Origin: Marvania coccoides | Lineage: Eukaryota > Chlorophyta > Trebouxiophyceae > Chlorellales > Chlorellaceae | Assembly: GCA_963854735.1 (NCBI GenBank) | Contig: OY978097.1 | Coordinates: forward strand, 1,860,001-1,924,000 | DNA: 64,000 nucleotides | Direction: 5' to 3' | Part shown: in pieces, positions 33,736 to 44,736 of the stretch | How positions within the stretch are numbered: the stretch's first letter is position 1 | How the letters are laid out: every line of letters starts with the position of its first letter | Notes under the pieces: generated by a model | Told to the model about the DNA's origin: nothing | Databases searched by the model: none | What the model saw: the letters and a program-made list of their open reading frames with translations, nothing else | Program-made: the position numbers and the translations under genes

Positions 33736-35120
33736 ATGGCGAATTCCAGCCCAATTGAGGTGCGAAAACCTAATTTAAAGGCATAGTGCCTATTTTTATT
33801 CCACTTTTCATGTATTAAAATTTTAAACGCTCCTTTTGCAGACCATTTCGCTTATGGCCAAAGCCAACCACGCGGTGAAAACTCTTCAAAACGAGCTGCT
33901 GGACGCCAAGGCAGAGAATAAAAATTTAAAAAAGTCGGTGGAGGGGAAGGCGCTCCAGCTCAGAGAGCTTCAGCAGGCGATGGACACTCAGGGGCTGCGG
34001 CTGCAGGCGCTGGACAGCCGGCTGGCGCAAGGCCAAGACGCGCTCAGGGCTGCCTGCGTGGAAGTCCAGAGCAAAGAAATGGAGATTCGCGGGCTCCAGC
34101 ACGCCCTCGCCAACCGCGATCAGCAAATTCGTGAGCAGACGGCGCTGTCGATAACAATCCAGGAGCTCAAAGAACAGGCCCTGAACAGGGAGGCGGCGTT
34201 CAAGCAGCAGGCGCAGGCATCTGCGGCAACGAGTGACGATCTGCGCGGGGAGCTGCAGCGGTCCCAGCTAACGCTGGCTGAGGAGCGCAGCCGCTGGGAC
34301 GCTGCTCGGAGGGCGCACGCGGAGGCCCAGGCCGAATTCGACAGCAGAATCAAGCAGAAAGACGCGGAGCTCAGTTTTGTGAGGCAACAGAGCACCGCGG
34401 CGGCCGCGGAGGGTGCTTCCACGGCACGCAACCTGGCAGAGCAGCTGGCTAACGAGCGCAGCGCAAGGGAGAAGGAGCGCTCCAGGCTGTTCCAAGAGTG
34501 CCAGCGGCGGCTGGAGGATGCGGAAATGTGGATAGATCGTGCGGCAGCGGTGGCCGAGGAGCGAAAGAAAGAGGCTGCTGCCGCTGTTGAGGAGGCCACC
34601 GCCAACATGCAACGCCTCGAGAGGTGAGAAAAGTAAATTCGAGAAGAAATGTTGGTATTGAATAATAGTATAGCCAGTATATAAAAAGCATGAAATTCTA
34701 ATTTTGGGGCCTGTATTCCAATGCAGTGAGTGGGCCCGGCGGCTGGACGATGCAGTGCATGATGCTCGACGGGAGGGGCGGCAGCGGCTGCACAGTGCCC
34801 AGGAGCGCGCAGTCCTGGCAACGGAGAAGCACAGCGAGGAAAAGCTGCTGGAGAGCGTGCAGTCCTGCCGTGGGGCAATGCAGGCTGACTATGAGCGGCT
34901 GAGAGGGCAGGTGGAGCGATGCCTGGAGGCGCTGGTTGAGCGGGTCGTTAGGGGGCAGACTAAAATAGAAAAGAGACAGTCTAAGCTGCTCAAACACGTG
35001 CGTTACCTTGCCTTGGCGGGAGCTGCACCGCCGAGGCTGCTGCCATCGCACTCTGCCTTCTGCGCGCCGCACGCTCACTGCTGTGCTTCAGGGGGCTGGG
35101 GATACGAAATGAGCGACTGA
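33736..35120 (+). CDS. Coiled-coil protein of unknown function
   Basis: Exons 33736-33759 (only eight codons, MANSSPIE), 33842-34623 and 34727-35120 give 399 residues. Apart from the ends the sequence is almost wholly alpha-helical heptads rich in Glu, Arg, Gln and Ala (for example RGLQHALANRDQQIREQTAL and RNLAEQLANERSAREKERSR), without globular motifs. The last about 35 residues (PPRLLPSHSAFCAPHAHCCA) differ in composition. They might be an unspliced GC-rich intron: cutting from GTGCGT (about 34998) to CTTCAG would end the protein GAGDTK instead. The family is not recognised; a cytoskeletal, centrosomal or ciliary scaffold is possible but unsupported. Confidence 0.75.
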
Positions 35121-35275
35121 TGGTCGCGTTGGTAGTTCACTGCCCTGTAAATAATGTTAATTCCCAGTCAATGTTGGGAGGCGCCGGCGCTTTCAACAGA
35201 ACTTATTTAAAAGTGGTTTTATTTCCTGTTTATTTTTATTTGAAATAGTGGATACATATTGGAAATGGGGTTTTA

Positions 35276-36622
35276 ATGAACAGGGGCACCCAGTTGACGG
35301 GTGCCGCCAATGGGCAAGCCTCTGCCCACATTTTGAAACAAGCAACAGAGCGAATAGAGGAGCAGGGCAGGAAGGCTGCCAGCTCCAAGTATGATTACGT
35401 TAAAATCAAAGTTTGGCTGGGCCAAGAAGGAGCGATGGAGCATTATTACATCCTCTCGAGGTTTCTCATCTCACGCATGCTCACGGTTACAAAGGTGCCT
35501 CAGGACAAGGTAAGGCCTTCTTACCGTCTTCTGTTAAAAATCTGGTATCGACCCAACGCTGCGAACCCCCCTTTCCAGGCCGTGAAAATCGCTTTGGAGG
35601 TGAAAAAGTGGTTGGTCGACAACGACAAGCTGGACATCACTCAGGACGAGCTCGAGGCGGTGCTGTTCAGCTCTATGCGGGCGCGGGGGTTCGGCGACGA
35701 CCACGTGCATCGCTTTCGCATGATGAACCAGTTCCAGCAGCAGAAGCGCCCGCTGGTGATTCTCATATGCGGCTCTGCCTGCACCGGCAAGTCCACGCTC
35801 GCGCAGCAGCTCGCATCGCGGCTCAACCTGCCCAGCGTGCTGCCCACAGACGCGCTTTACAGGCTGCTGGAGGGCGGAGAGGGGTCCCCATTACCGCAAG
35901 AGCAGTTGTGGCGGCGGCGGCACGGCCCTGGCGGCCTCGTTTCTGATTTTCAGCAGGAGTGCAAGGTGCTGCGGCGGGCGCTGGACGGCGACCTCGAAAA
36001 ATGCATTTTGGACGGCAAGTCCATCATCATAGAAGGCCTTCATTTAGACCCAGGGCTTTATTTGAAAGAGTTTGGGCCGGGGGGCATGCTGGAGCGCCGG
36101 GAGGGAGCAGCCAGGAGCCAGGAAGCCGGCGTAGCAGCTGCGTATACTGTGGAGCGGCGGGGCAGCGACGGAAATGCGGCAGAACAGGCCCCTCGCCTCA
36201 CTGACAGCATTTCTCGAACGGCATGGGAGCCTCAAGATCAGCACCCCATAGAAGGCAACTCTCCAATGAAAGAGAGCGGTTTCGCATCGACGAGGAAGTG
36301 CATCGACGAGGGGCTGCTGTCCCACGGGCGCCCGGTTTTTGTGCCGATAGTTCTGTGCCTTGCACCGACTGATTACCCAGTGATTGCGGAGGAGTGGCTG
36401 CGAGAACAGGCGCCCATTAGGGCGGCAGGCGGTGACTCTGGCGAGCGAGAGCGGGTGCTGGCTCAGCTGCTGGAGCTGCAGGACTACCTGTGCGACTATG
36501 GCAAAGCCGGGGTGCAGGTGGTTGAGGTGGGGGTGCTGAGGTTCCAGCAGACGCTGGACCAGCTGCATGACCACGTGCTGCAGTCCATTGAACGCGCAAT
36601 GAATAAGCCGCCTGCTTCATGA
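35276..36622 (+). CDS. LPA1-like P-loop kinase (2-phosphoglycerate-kinase-related)
   Basis: Exons 35276-35509 and 35579-36622 encode 425 residues; the 69-bp intron is in frame and stop-free. Residues 40-75 (YDYVKIKVWLGQEGAMEHYY, then ILSRFLISRMLTVTK) and the segment VKIALEVKKWLVDNDKLDIT match the ATP-cone-like N-terminal part of plant LPA1. The P-loop is LVILICGSACTGKSTLAQQL (Walker A GSACTGKST), followed by LNLPSVLPTDALYRLL and, before a likely base-binding segment, KSIIIEGLHLDPGLY. About 85 residues in the middle (about 270-355) are Gly/Ser/Arg-rich and look like an insertion. In rice and Arabidopsis, LPA1-type genes are needed for normal phytate levels; the reaction is unproven but related to archaeal 2-phosphoglycerate kinase. 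Confidence 0.82.
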   Translation: MNRGTQLTGAANGQASAHILKQATERIEEQGRKAASSKYDYVKIKVWLGQEGAMEHYYILSRFLISRMLTVTKVPQDKVRPSYRLLLKIWYRPNAANPPFQAVKIALEVKKWLVDNDKLDITQDELEAVLFSSMRARGFGDDHVHRFRMMNQFQQQKRPLVILICGSACTGKSTLAQQLASRLNLPSVLPTDALYRLLEGGEGSPLPQEQLWRRRHGPGGLVSDFQQECKVLRRALDGDLEKCILDGKSIIIEGLHLDPGLYLKEFGPGGMLERREGAARSQEAGVAAAYTVERRGSDGNAAEQAPRLTDSISRTAWEPQDQHPIEGNSPMKESGFASTRKCIDEGLLSHGRPVFVPIVLCLAPTDYPVIAEEWLREQAPIRAAGGDSGERERVLAQLLELQDYLCDYGKAGVQVVEVGVLRFQQTLDQLHDHVLQSIERAMNKPPAS

Positions 36623-36866
36623 GCACGCATGGTGTCGGAGTGGGTGAAAAAATTAGATAGTACTGTTTCACCCTTTTTTTGTGTACCCCCCTTTTTGAAT
36701 TGCTACTTATTTTTATTCAATTAATTAAGGATTATACGTGTAACTAGTATCCATATCTCGCCGATTTGGGTGCCCCCACTTAAATTTTTTTTGAAACTAA
36801 TTTTATCTGAGCCCGAACAACGCGTTTCCGCCCGCCTGCCGCGCGGTGACGATCTCATAAACATCA

Positions 36867-38062
36867 ATGAACTCCTCTGTAGCAGCAAAACTCCCTCAAG
36901 ATCAGAATCCTTTTGCTCGATGTGACAAGTATGGGGAATTGGGCCTCGCCCCGCAGCCGTTTGCAGAGAAAACACGCCTCGTATTGCTGGCCGTCTTCCT
37001 GGTGCCGCTGAAAGCCCTGGGCACACTGGTCTGCTTGCTGAGTTACTTCTTCGTGATAAAGGTCTCGTTTTTGTTTCCGCGATCGGTGCGTTCGGACTGG
37101 GTGGCCACTCTGGGCAAGCTCCACTGCCGGGCGTGCCTGTTTTGCATGGGTTTTGTCCGTATCAAGTGGATCAAGGTGCCGGATCCGAGCGCCAACGCCG
37201 GTCCTGGCGGCGCCCCCATCAGGGCAGTGGGCATCGTCAGCAACCACTCCAGCTGGATAGACATCCTCATCCACATGAGCCACTCCTTCCCGTCATTCGT
37301 TGCGCGAGACGCCACCCAGCGCACCCCCATCATCGGCGCAATAAGGTAAATAGAAAATAAAATAATAATCTCCGCCATTTCTCTCTTGCTGATTATTTTT
37401 TTGGCTCTCCTGCAGTCAAGCGATGGGGTGCATCTACGTGGACCGTTCCAAGCGGCTGGCAGACAGTGGGCAGCCTGGGGTGGCTGCGCTGGTGAAGCAG
37501 CGCATGGAGGACACAGCGGCCGGGAAGCTGCCAAACGCCCGCCCCATGCTGCTCTTTCCGGAGGGCACCACCAGCAACGGGCAGTTTATGCTGCCCTTCA
37601 AGACCGGCGCCTTTTTGGCCGGCACTTCGCTGCAGCCGGTGCTAATACGGTATAAGACCCGCCACTTCTCGCCATCTTGGGAGACGGTGTCGGCGGCGCG
37701 ACACATCTTCTTGCTGTTTTGCAACCCGGTGCACTCGGTGACGTGCTACGAGCTGCCGGTGCACGTGCCCACGCCCAAAGAGCGCGCAGATCCGGGGGTG
37801 TACTCGGCAAACATGAGGCAATTAATGGTAAGAGTTTATTTGATTGTTGTTTATTCGGTGATTTTTCGTTTCAAAATATTGATGGGGATGTTACCCTTTT
37901 GATGCTGCGCAGATAAATTTTGCCAAGCTCAAAGACACGCAGCTCACGTACGAGGATAAGATCGCCTACCTCCACTTTCTGAAAGACAAACACAACCTGG
38001 ACGTGGCGCTGCCGGCGCTGCCCACGCCAAAGAGCCAGCCTGCCGGAATGAAAGAGCAGTGA
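36867..38062 (+). CDS. Lysophospholipid acyltransferase (LPCAT/LPEAT-like)
   Basis: Exons 36867-37345, 37416-37827 and 37913-38062 encode 346 residues. Two hydrophobic stretches (about residues 38-72: LVLLAVFLVPLKALGTLVCL and LLSYFFVIKVSFLF) form the ER-membrane anchor. PlsC-family motifs follow: SNHSSWIDI (HxxxxD catalytic pair), GCIYVDRSKR and LLFPEGTTSNGQFMLPFKTG (phosphate-binding PEG motif). These match plant LPEAT and animal LPCAT/AGPAT-like enzymes. Expected reaction: transfer of an acyl chain from acyl-CoA to a lysophospholipid at the ER. The C-terminus is short and lacks the EF-hand region of the longer LPEAT2/LPCAT1 forms. Confidence 0.88.
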
Positions 38063-38225
38063 GATCGGCATGTATCCAGGGCCTACCGAATTTTTCATTT
38101 GCTGTAGAAGCAGCGCTGGGAAGAGTTGGAATGAGGTCCAAACAACTTTTGGACTGCTCGCAAATAAACCCTGCATTCATAATAAATGATTTTTAATTAT
38201 ATAATGTATTCAGTAATGAGGAAAG

Positions 38226-38534
38226 ATGACAACGTATCGAAAGGAGCAGCACAAGCGTAAAGCTGCACACCCCGAGCGAGCACTTGAAAAATCTGATCTA
38301 GAAAAAGAGGAGGAGCCCCAAAGACCCAAGCTCACGCCTCCCAGCATCACCCAAGGCACGTCTGTGCTCTCAAAGCCCCGCGTTGGAACTGATTTCCAGG
38401 CCGCGCTGCCCCCGCTTCCTGCTGCCAAACCTGCCAAGCTCCCGTCCACTACCGCTAAGCCCAGGCCTTCTCTCCCCACTAACCAGTCGCCCATAAAAGA
38501 AGAGAATCTCCCGCAAGAAGATAAGGCCCCCTAG
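38226..38534 (+). CDS. Small hydrophilic ORF directly upstream of the BEACH gene
   Basis: A 102-codon frame opens MTTYRKEQHKRKAAHPERAL, is Lys/Glu-rich, then Pro-rich (FQAALPPLPAAKPAKLP), and stops at TAG 15 bp before the ATG of the next gene. It shows the GC3-rich codon use of local exons, while its 5' flank is AT-rich, so it is probably translated. No intron links it to the downstream frame. It may be the first cistron of a bicistronic mRNA, a long upstream ORF, or a separate gene with a very short 3'UTR. The family is not recognised. Confidence 0.6.
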   Translation: MTTYRKEQHKRKAAHPERALEKSDLEKEEEPQRPKLTPPSITQGTSVLSKPRVGTDFQAALPPLPAAKPAKLPSTTAKPRPSLPTNQSPIKEENLPQEDKAP

Positions 38535-38549
38535 GCAGCGTCGCCCTCC

Positions 38550-41500
38550 ATGTTTCCCACCAGGACGGCGCAGAGCAGCAGGTTTTCGCTGCTGCTGCTG
38601 GACGAGAACGAATTTTACGTGAGGGACTTTCTGGCGGCCTGCGAATGGCCCGCCGACGTGGAGGGCAGCTGGCAGGGCAGGACCTCGCTGCCTGGGCAGC
38701 TCCGTCTGTGCACCAGGTCTGTTTTTTTTGAGCCAGATGACGTGAGAGTGCCCATTGTCCGCATTCCCTTCTCCCACGTAGAACAAATGGAGGGGCATGG
38801 CAGGTACGTATTTCTACTGGTATTTGCTGCATTTCCAAACGGTTTTTGCATCTTCAGAGCAGCATTTCTTATTCATTTATTATTATTAGAAATATCTTCA
38901 AAATTTTAACGCAGGCAAGGGTTTTCCGCCGTGGCCAAGCAGTGGTCCAAAATGAAGGCTAACGCCGCCGACAGCCCCTACATCTTCGAAAAAGGGCGCC
39001 CCGCAGTGTGGAAGTTCACCCTCAGCTACGCCACTCTGTCGGAGTTCATGCCGCTGGCGCAGCGCATGCTGGTCGCCAGCAGGCTGCACGGCGCAGACCG
39101 AGCGGCGGTGGTGGACGGCGTGCTGGAAGAGATGGAGCGGGAGCTACGGTTCGACCCTGGCCACCTGCGCAGCCCCTCTGAGAGCATCGTGGTGGAAATT
39201 GCAGCGCTGCGGCTGGCGCCGCTGGTCAAGGAGCCCTGCCGGCTGGCGCTCACCCCCGCCAGGCTGTACATGCAGCCGCTGCACAACATCAGCGGTGGCA
39301 GTGCGGTGCTGTCGCACCCGCTAGACGCCGTGGCGGCGGTGGCGCGCCGGCGGAGCGGCCTCAAAGACATCGGCCTTGAAATTTTCTTCGTAGAACCCCC
39401 AGGAAACGCGGCCAAAGGCCCTCTGTGGGGCTCCTCCAGCGTTTTCTTTGCGTTCAAGACCTCTGCCGACCGTGACCGCGCCGCGAAGGCCATTTCCTTG
39501 CAGCCCAGCCTGGGAAAATCACTGCCTGCCGGCCCCGAAGCTGCAGCTGCCTGCGGTCGCATCTTGGAGGCGGACGGGGAGTGGCTGTCGCGGGTGACCT
39601 CCGCCTGGCAGCGCGGTCGCCTTTCCAACTTTGACTATCTGCTATTTTGCAATCTGGCGGCGGGGCGGTCATTCAACGATCTCACGCAGTACCCAGTGTT
39701 TCCCTGGGTACTGCAGAACTACCGCGGCAGTACCTTGGACCTCACCGATCCTGCGTCCTTCAGGGACCTCTCCTGCCCCGTGGGGGCGTTGAATCCTGCG
39801 AGATTAGCCCGCTACGTAGACCGCTTTAAGGAAATGACAAGTGACCCCCACCCGGGTGGGGAACCGCCGTTTCTGTACGGCACGCACTACTCCTGTCCCG
39901 GGTACGTCATGTTCTGGCTGGTGCGCGCCGCGCCTGCGCACATGCTGCGCTTGCAGACTGGCCGTTTTGACGCCGCTGACCGGTTGTTTTGCTCTGTGGC
40001 CGAGGCGTGGGACAGCGTGCTGAGCAACCACACGGACGTGAAGGAGCTCATTCCCGAGTTTTACATGCCCGCTAGGGTGGATTTCTTGGTGAATGGGCGG
40101 CGGTTGGCGCTGGGGCAGCGGCAAGACGGCCGACTAGTGGGCGACGTTGAGCTGCCGCCGTGGGCCGAAGGCTCGCCCGAGAAGTTCCTAAAGACGCAGC
40201 GCCTTGCGCTGGAGGCCCCGTATGTGTCTGCCAACCTGCACCACTGGCTGGATCTGATCTTTGGGGCCAAGCAGCGGGGGGCGGCGGCGGCAGAGGCGCA
40301 CAACGTTTTCAGGGAGCTGACCTACGAAGGTGGGGGAGAAGAAGGCTGATTTTTACTCCTCTTTCAAATTATTTGGTTGACATTTGTGAATTTTGTTCCC
40401 CCTTGAAATCCACACATTGAATTAGAATTTACTTGCTGCTAATTTATTTATTTCCTTGTAGGTGCTATTGACCTCGAGGCTATCACCGACCCGGTGCATC
40501 GCGCTGCTGCCGAGGCGTCCATCAACGAGTTTGGACAATGCCCCAGGCAGATCTTTCGCAGTCCCCACCCCCGTCGACTTATCTGCCCACCGCCACCAGC
40601 AGCAGCGCAGGCACCGCCGCCCTCCTCAGGGCCCCCCACCGCCGACTCTCTTTCTCTTTCAATGCTCACTGCTGTCATGGAGACCCTGAATACCAGCCAA
40701 GGGCCGTTTGAATCGCGGGCAGAAGCCGCGACGCTGCTGGAAGAGCTCGACGTGGTGGCAACGAGGCAGCGGCGAGAAGCTGCTGAGAGAAAGGATTCTG
40801 GTGCGCAAGAAGCGCCGAGCGCGGTCGCTGCGTCGGGCAAAGCAGCAGCGGCGGGAGGGCAGAAAGAATCGCCTTTTAACATGAGAAACGGGAGCAGCCC
40901 AGGGGGTTCACCAATGTCACGCTCTGCGTCCGCCAAATCAGCGTTGATGGGGAGATTGACGTCGCTGAAAGACGCCTTGGGAGAAGCAGCGGCGCGGCGG
41001 CGGGACAGTGCTGCGGCAACGGCGGCGCGCTCTGATGGGGGCAGCAGTGCTGGGATGTCTCCCGCCCCCAGCGCCAGCCGGCTGTCCAGCTTGGCTACCA
41101 GTTTAACGACTCGCTGGTACTCTGCGACCTCCAACACGTCCGACAGCGCAACTGCTGCGGCCATCGCTGGTGCTGTGGAGACGAGCGAAGCAGTGCAGCC
41201 AGCAGAAGCGCCGTCTTCGCCGCCCGCTGCTGCCGCCGCAGAAGCTGAAGAGCCTCTTTCAGCTTCCCCTCCTCCCTCTGCAGCAGGAGCTGCAGCTCCA
41301 ACGAGTCCTCCACCAGACGCAGACGCGTTTGCTGCACCACCGGTGGTGTGGAAAACGGCGAGCAGGGACACCCCCGCGGCCAAGAAAGCTGCAGCTGCTG
41401 GCGCATGGGGCGCAGGGCTACGGGACAGGATAACGTCAGGGCCGGTGCTGTTAACTGCCGGGGTCGAAGCAATCAACTCTGTAGCGCTTTGCGCTGCCGC

Positions 41501-42485
41501 AGGTTCTGGCGCAGCCTACGCCTACACAGCCGGCCACGATGCTGCCATTCGCGTGTTTGACCTCGCAACAGGAGGCTGCCAGGTGCGCGCCAAAAAGGTG
41601 GGCCAGGGCCAGCCCCTCGCCAGCCTGGCGCTGCTGCCTCACAGCCCTGCGGGGGCTGCCAAAAATACCAATGCGCATAACTCTTCGTCCCACCGTGACG
41701 TGCTGGCGGGGAGCTACGACGGCTGCGTGTACGCCTTCTGTCCCAGCACAGGCGCGGTTGTAGGCAGCTTTGCCGCGCACAGCGATGCTGTGGCCTGCGT
41801 GGAGGTTGCAGCAGCACCGGGGGTGGTGGCCACCGCCTCCTGGGACTGCTCGGTCAAGCTGTGGAGCCTGTCTGAAGGCAGACACCCGTGGGGCACTACG
41901 CTGCCGCTCCCTGTGTTTGAGGTTGAGCCTGGGGTGCTACCAGGCGGTGTGTGGGCGCTGGCGCTCTCCCCAGATGGCCGCTCTGCGTTGGTGGGCACAG
42001 AAGAGGGTCAGGTGGCGTTTCTGGACCTCAGACAGCCGGAGGGAGGCGCGGTGGTGTGGCAAGAAGAGATCACGCAGGACTATGTGGGAGGGCTGTGCCT
42101 GCTGGACGCGCAGCAGCACGCTGTGGCGGCATGCGCAGACGGCAGCTTGGTGCTGCTGGACTGCCGCAAGAGCGGGCAGGTTGTGTCGTCTGTGGGGTGT
42201 GGCACCCCGTTGCGGTGCTGCGCCAGCGACGGGGTGGTGGCTGTGGCCGGAGGGGAGTCTGGAGCGATTGAGTTTTGGGACGTGAACTCGCAGCTCAGTC
42301 GGGCGCCAGCGGCAGGAGCAGGGGGCACCCCGCCTGGGCCTGATGGGCGGTACGAAGCGTTGCTTGCACAGCCGGCATCAGCAGTGAATGCCCTGGCTGT
42401 TGAGGCGGTGGGAGGGGGTGATCATGGGGTATGGGTGGTTACGGGGCATGAAAATGGCTCATTGCGAACGTACTGGGCTGGTTAG
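38550..42485 (+). CDS. FAN/NSMAF-type BEACH-WD40 protein
   Basis: Exons 38550-38803, 38915-40329 and 40462-42485 encode 1,230 residues. The N-terminus (RFSLLLLDENEFYVRDF, LCTRSVFFEPDDVRVPIVRI) matches the GRAM/PH-like start of human FAN (NSMAF). A second PH-like region spans about 170-300. The BEACH domain begins near 303 (WLSRVTSAWQRGRLSNFDYL, LTQYPVFPWVLQNY) and includes YGTHYSCPGYVMFWLVR, RLFCSVAEAWDSV and ELIPEFYMP, ending LTYEGAIDLEAITDP across the intron. About 280 low-complexity Ala/Ser/Pro residues follow. WD40 repeats fill about 889-1230 (ATASWDCSVKLWSL). The second intron has a weak donor (GTGGGG) but is required to keep LTYEGA. BEACH proteins organise membrane traffic and vesicle fusion; FAN links TNF receptor to neutral sphingomyelinase in animals, a role not expected in an alga. 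Confidence 0.88.
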
Positions 42486-42607
42486 AAAGCTACCACTAAA
42501 CCATATATTGTATTCATCTACTCTGACATATATACTTTAATCATTTTAAACTTTTAATCATCTCGTGAGAAAAAAAACCTCGTCAACTGCAGCGTATATA
42601 AAGATTG

Positions 42608-44419
42608 TCATGCTGTGAGCGCCTCATAGGCCGCTTGGATTCGCTTAAATCGTTCCTCGGCCGTGGTCTTTTCGTCATCAGCTGCCGTGGCCCACTTGTC
42701 GGGGTGCCACCCCCCAGCCAGGCGCAGGTAGGCCTTGCGAACCTCCGTCAGCGGTGCATTTTGCCGCACCCCCAGCTGCGCATACGCGCTTGCAGGGCCA
42801 GTGCTGCAGCCTTCTGCGCCTCCTTCTCCACCCCCTCCGTGTTCACACAGCCTGGCAGCGTCCTGCAGCAGCCCCACCAGGCCTGGAGCGTCCGGTACAA
42901 TTTTCTTCAGCCGTTGTACATCTAGAAAATAATCCAGGTACCGCCCAGCGCGTTTGTGGAGGTCCGCACGCCGCCGCAGAGCCTCGCTGTCGCTGGAATC
43001 CAGTTGTACTGCCATGTTGAAGTCTGCAAGCGCAGCTTCCCACTGCTGGCGGCTGGCGGCAGCGTCTCCCCGCAATCGCAGCAGCAGCCGATACAACCCA
43101 CAGCATGCCCCAGAATCCAGCTGCTTCAACACGAGAGTGCAAGATTCCATCGCATCCAGGTACAGGCCTTCCTCCATGCAGCGTTGGATGTCTTGGACGG
43201 CATCGTGAATGGGGGACAAAACTGATTTCAAATCGACGCATTTCTGGCTGGGAGAAGGGGCAGCTCGATCAAATGCATTTTCTAAGCTTTTCAAGGCCGT
43301 TTCCAACTCCCCGCATCGCCACAGCGTCTCGGCCTCCAAATGTAGTTTTTCAACTCCTGGACGCAGCTCGCTGCAGGCTGCCAGGGCATCGGGAAAGCGA
43401 CCGCAGGCAATCAGTGCCTCCACACGGCTATACTTGGCGCTATCGAGCCTGGGGAGGGACGCCAAAGCTTGCTCCGCTGCGATGAGCTCCAGGGCGGCGT
43501 TTTCGGCTGACAAAAAACTTCTCGACAGCGCTGGCCGTACGCCTGCATCGGCTATCTCTTCCTGTGCGCGTTCTTCATCGTTTAATTGCTGTTCTAAGGC
43601 CGTAGCTTTCGCAAGCCCGCTCTTTGCTGCTGCGCATGCTGCATCGATGGCCAGCGCACTTTGAAAATGCTGCTGCGCTTTGAGGGGGTCTTGAAGCTTC
43701 AATCGAGCCTGTCCTGCACGCAACGCCGCGCGCAAATAGTTTTCATCCCTTTCCAGCGCATTCTCTGCGTCTTCTGCCGCGAGGTCATCGCGGTTGAGCC
43801 TCAGCGCGGCAGCGGCCCGATTGCAGTGGTATACTGGGCTAGAGGGACCCAGCCTGATGGCTTCTGTAAAGCAAGAAAACGCCTCCCCATACTCTTTGGC
43901 CGCAAACAGCGCCAGGCCGCGGTCGTTGGCTTCATCGGCTCGCCCAGAATCGTACTCTCCGTCCTGCCACCAACGCCGCTCGTAGTCGGGCTGCTGCTGC
44001 CGCTCCTTCAGCCCCTCGAGGTCTGCGGTGCTGCTGCGGATGGTGCCAATCAGCTCGGCGATCGCGGGGTCGTTGAAAAGGCCCAAGCTTTTGGCACGCT
44101 GCTCAAAGTCCTGCAGCTTGTCCAGCCTCCACACGGAGCCCGCTTCGTCTTCAGGGGGGGATATAATGAAGCTCAATACTATTTTTTCAATGATTGCGCG
44201 TTGCATAGCGAATGAGACGACTCCCACTACCTTCATCTCGGATGACAACTGGAGTAAAATCCATCGCAGGTCCTTCGAGATATCTGTCTCTCTGATCAGC
44301 AACCTGAGAGGTGCAAGCTTTATTTTCTCAATAATTCTGGGAGGAATAATGTTGCGGTGGGGACTGAAATTATTCAAATTTGTCTCTGACCTCAAGTCAA
44401 CCTCCTGCCGGCCAGCCAC
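42608..44419 (-). CDS. TPR and J-domain co-chaperone (DNAJC7/DNAJC3-like)
   Basis: A single exon encodes 603 residues. TPR helices run from about 155 to 480 (ANDRGLALFAAKEYGEAFSC, YHCNRAAAALRLNRDDLAAE, NYLRAALRAGQARLKL). The C-terminal J domain (about 535-600) contains AYAQLGVRQNAPLTEVRKAY and the essential HPD in GGWHPDKWAT. The architecture matches TPR-DnaJ co-chaperones that bridge Hsp70 and Hsp90. The N-terminal 110 residues are unusual: a stretch near residues 61-90 could be an unspliced intron (GTAGTG to CTGAAG), but it is open in frame. No signal peptide is evident, which favours a cytosolic DNAJC7-like role. Confidence 0.82.
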   Translation of the reverse strand: MAGRQEVDLRSETNLNNFSPHRNIIPPRIIEKIKLAPLRLLIRETDISKDLRWILLQLSSEMKVVGVVSFAMQRAIIEKIVLSFIISPPEDEAGSVWRLDKLQDFEQRAKSLGLFNDPAIAELIGTIRSSTADLEGLKERQQQPDYERRWWQDGEYDSGRADEANDRGLALFAAKEYGEAFSCFTEAIRLGPSSPVYHCNRAAAALRLNRDDLAAEDAENALERDENYLRAALRAGQARLKLQDPLKAQQHFQSALAIDAACAAAKSGLAKATALEQQLNDEERAQEEIADAGVRPALSRSFLSAENAALELIAAEQALASLPRLDSAKYSRVEALIACGRFPDALAACSELRPGVEKLHLEAETLWRCGELETALKSLENAFDRAAPSPSQKCVDLKSVLSPIHDAVQDIQRCMEEGLYLDAMESCTLVLKQLDSGACCGLYRLLLRLRGDAAASRQQWEAALADFNMAVQLDSSDSEALRRRADLHKRAGRYLDYFLDVQRLKKIVPDAPGLVGLLQDAARLCEHGGGGEGGAEGCSTGPASAYAQLGVRQNAPLTEVRKAYLRLAGGWHPDKWATAADDEKTTAEERFKRIQAAYEALTA

Positions 44420-44736
44420 GGAATTTCAGACTGCCCAAAAGTTTTTGCAAGCGCTATATATACATTCTTAGAGCTGTATACTGATCTGAAACAGCTTGGC
44501 AAAAAAATCAGGTCAAAACAAACACCGCCAAAAATCAAGTTTTCGCTCTCCGCGCGTCTGGTTTTAATAATTTTAATATTGAGCTCTAATAATTGGCAAT
44601 GCTGGCATGCGGCGCGGCACAGCGCTGCTGCCTTTCGAACCAAAAAAACGATTTTGATCATCACCAAAAAAACTCGCACCGCCCTCTCCCCACCACAACC
44701 AGACAGTCTCCCTCCCGCTTCGCCCCACGATCCGCC
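44420..44736. promoter_or_regulatory. Divergent promoter region, DnaJ-TPR (minus) and GSH synthetase (plus)
   Basis: A 317-bp spacer between divergent start codons. It includes an in-frame upstream ATG for the glutathione synthetase frame at 44599, so part of it may be 5' coding or UTR. No defined promoter element could be assigned. Confidence 0.5.

Noticed and set aside
40330..40349. Ending the BEACH protein at the TGA at 40347
   Set aside because: The frame after the next acceptor continues the conserved LTYEGAIDLEAITDP and the WD40 repeats, so an intron with a weak GTGGGG donor is preferred.
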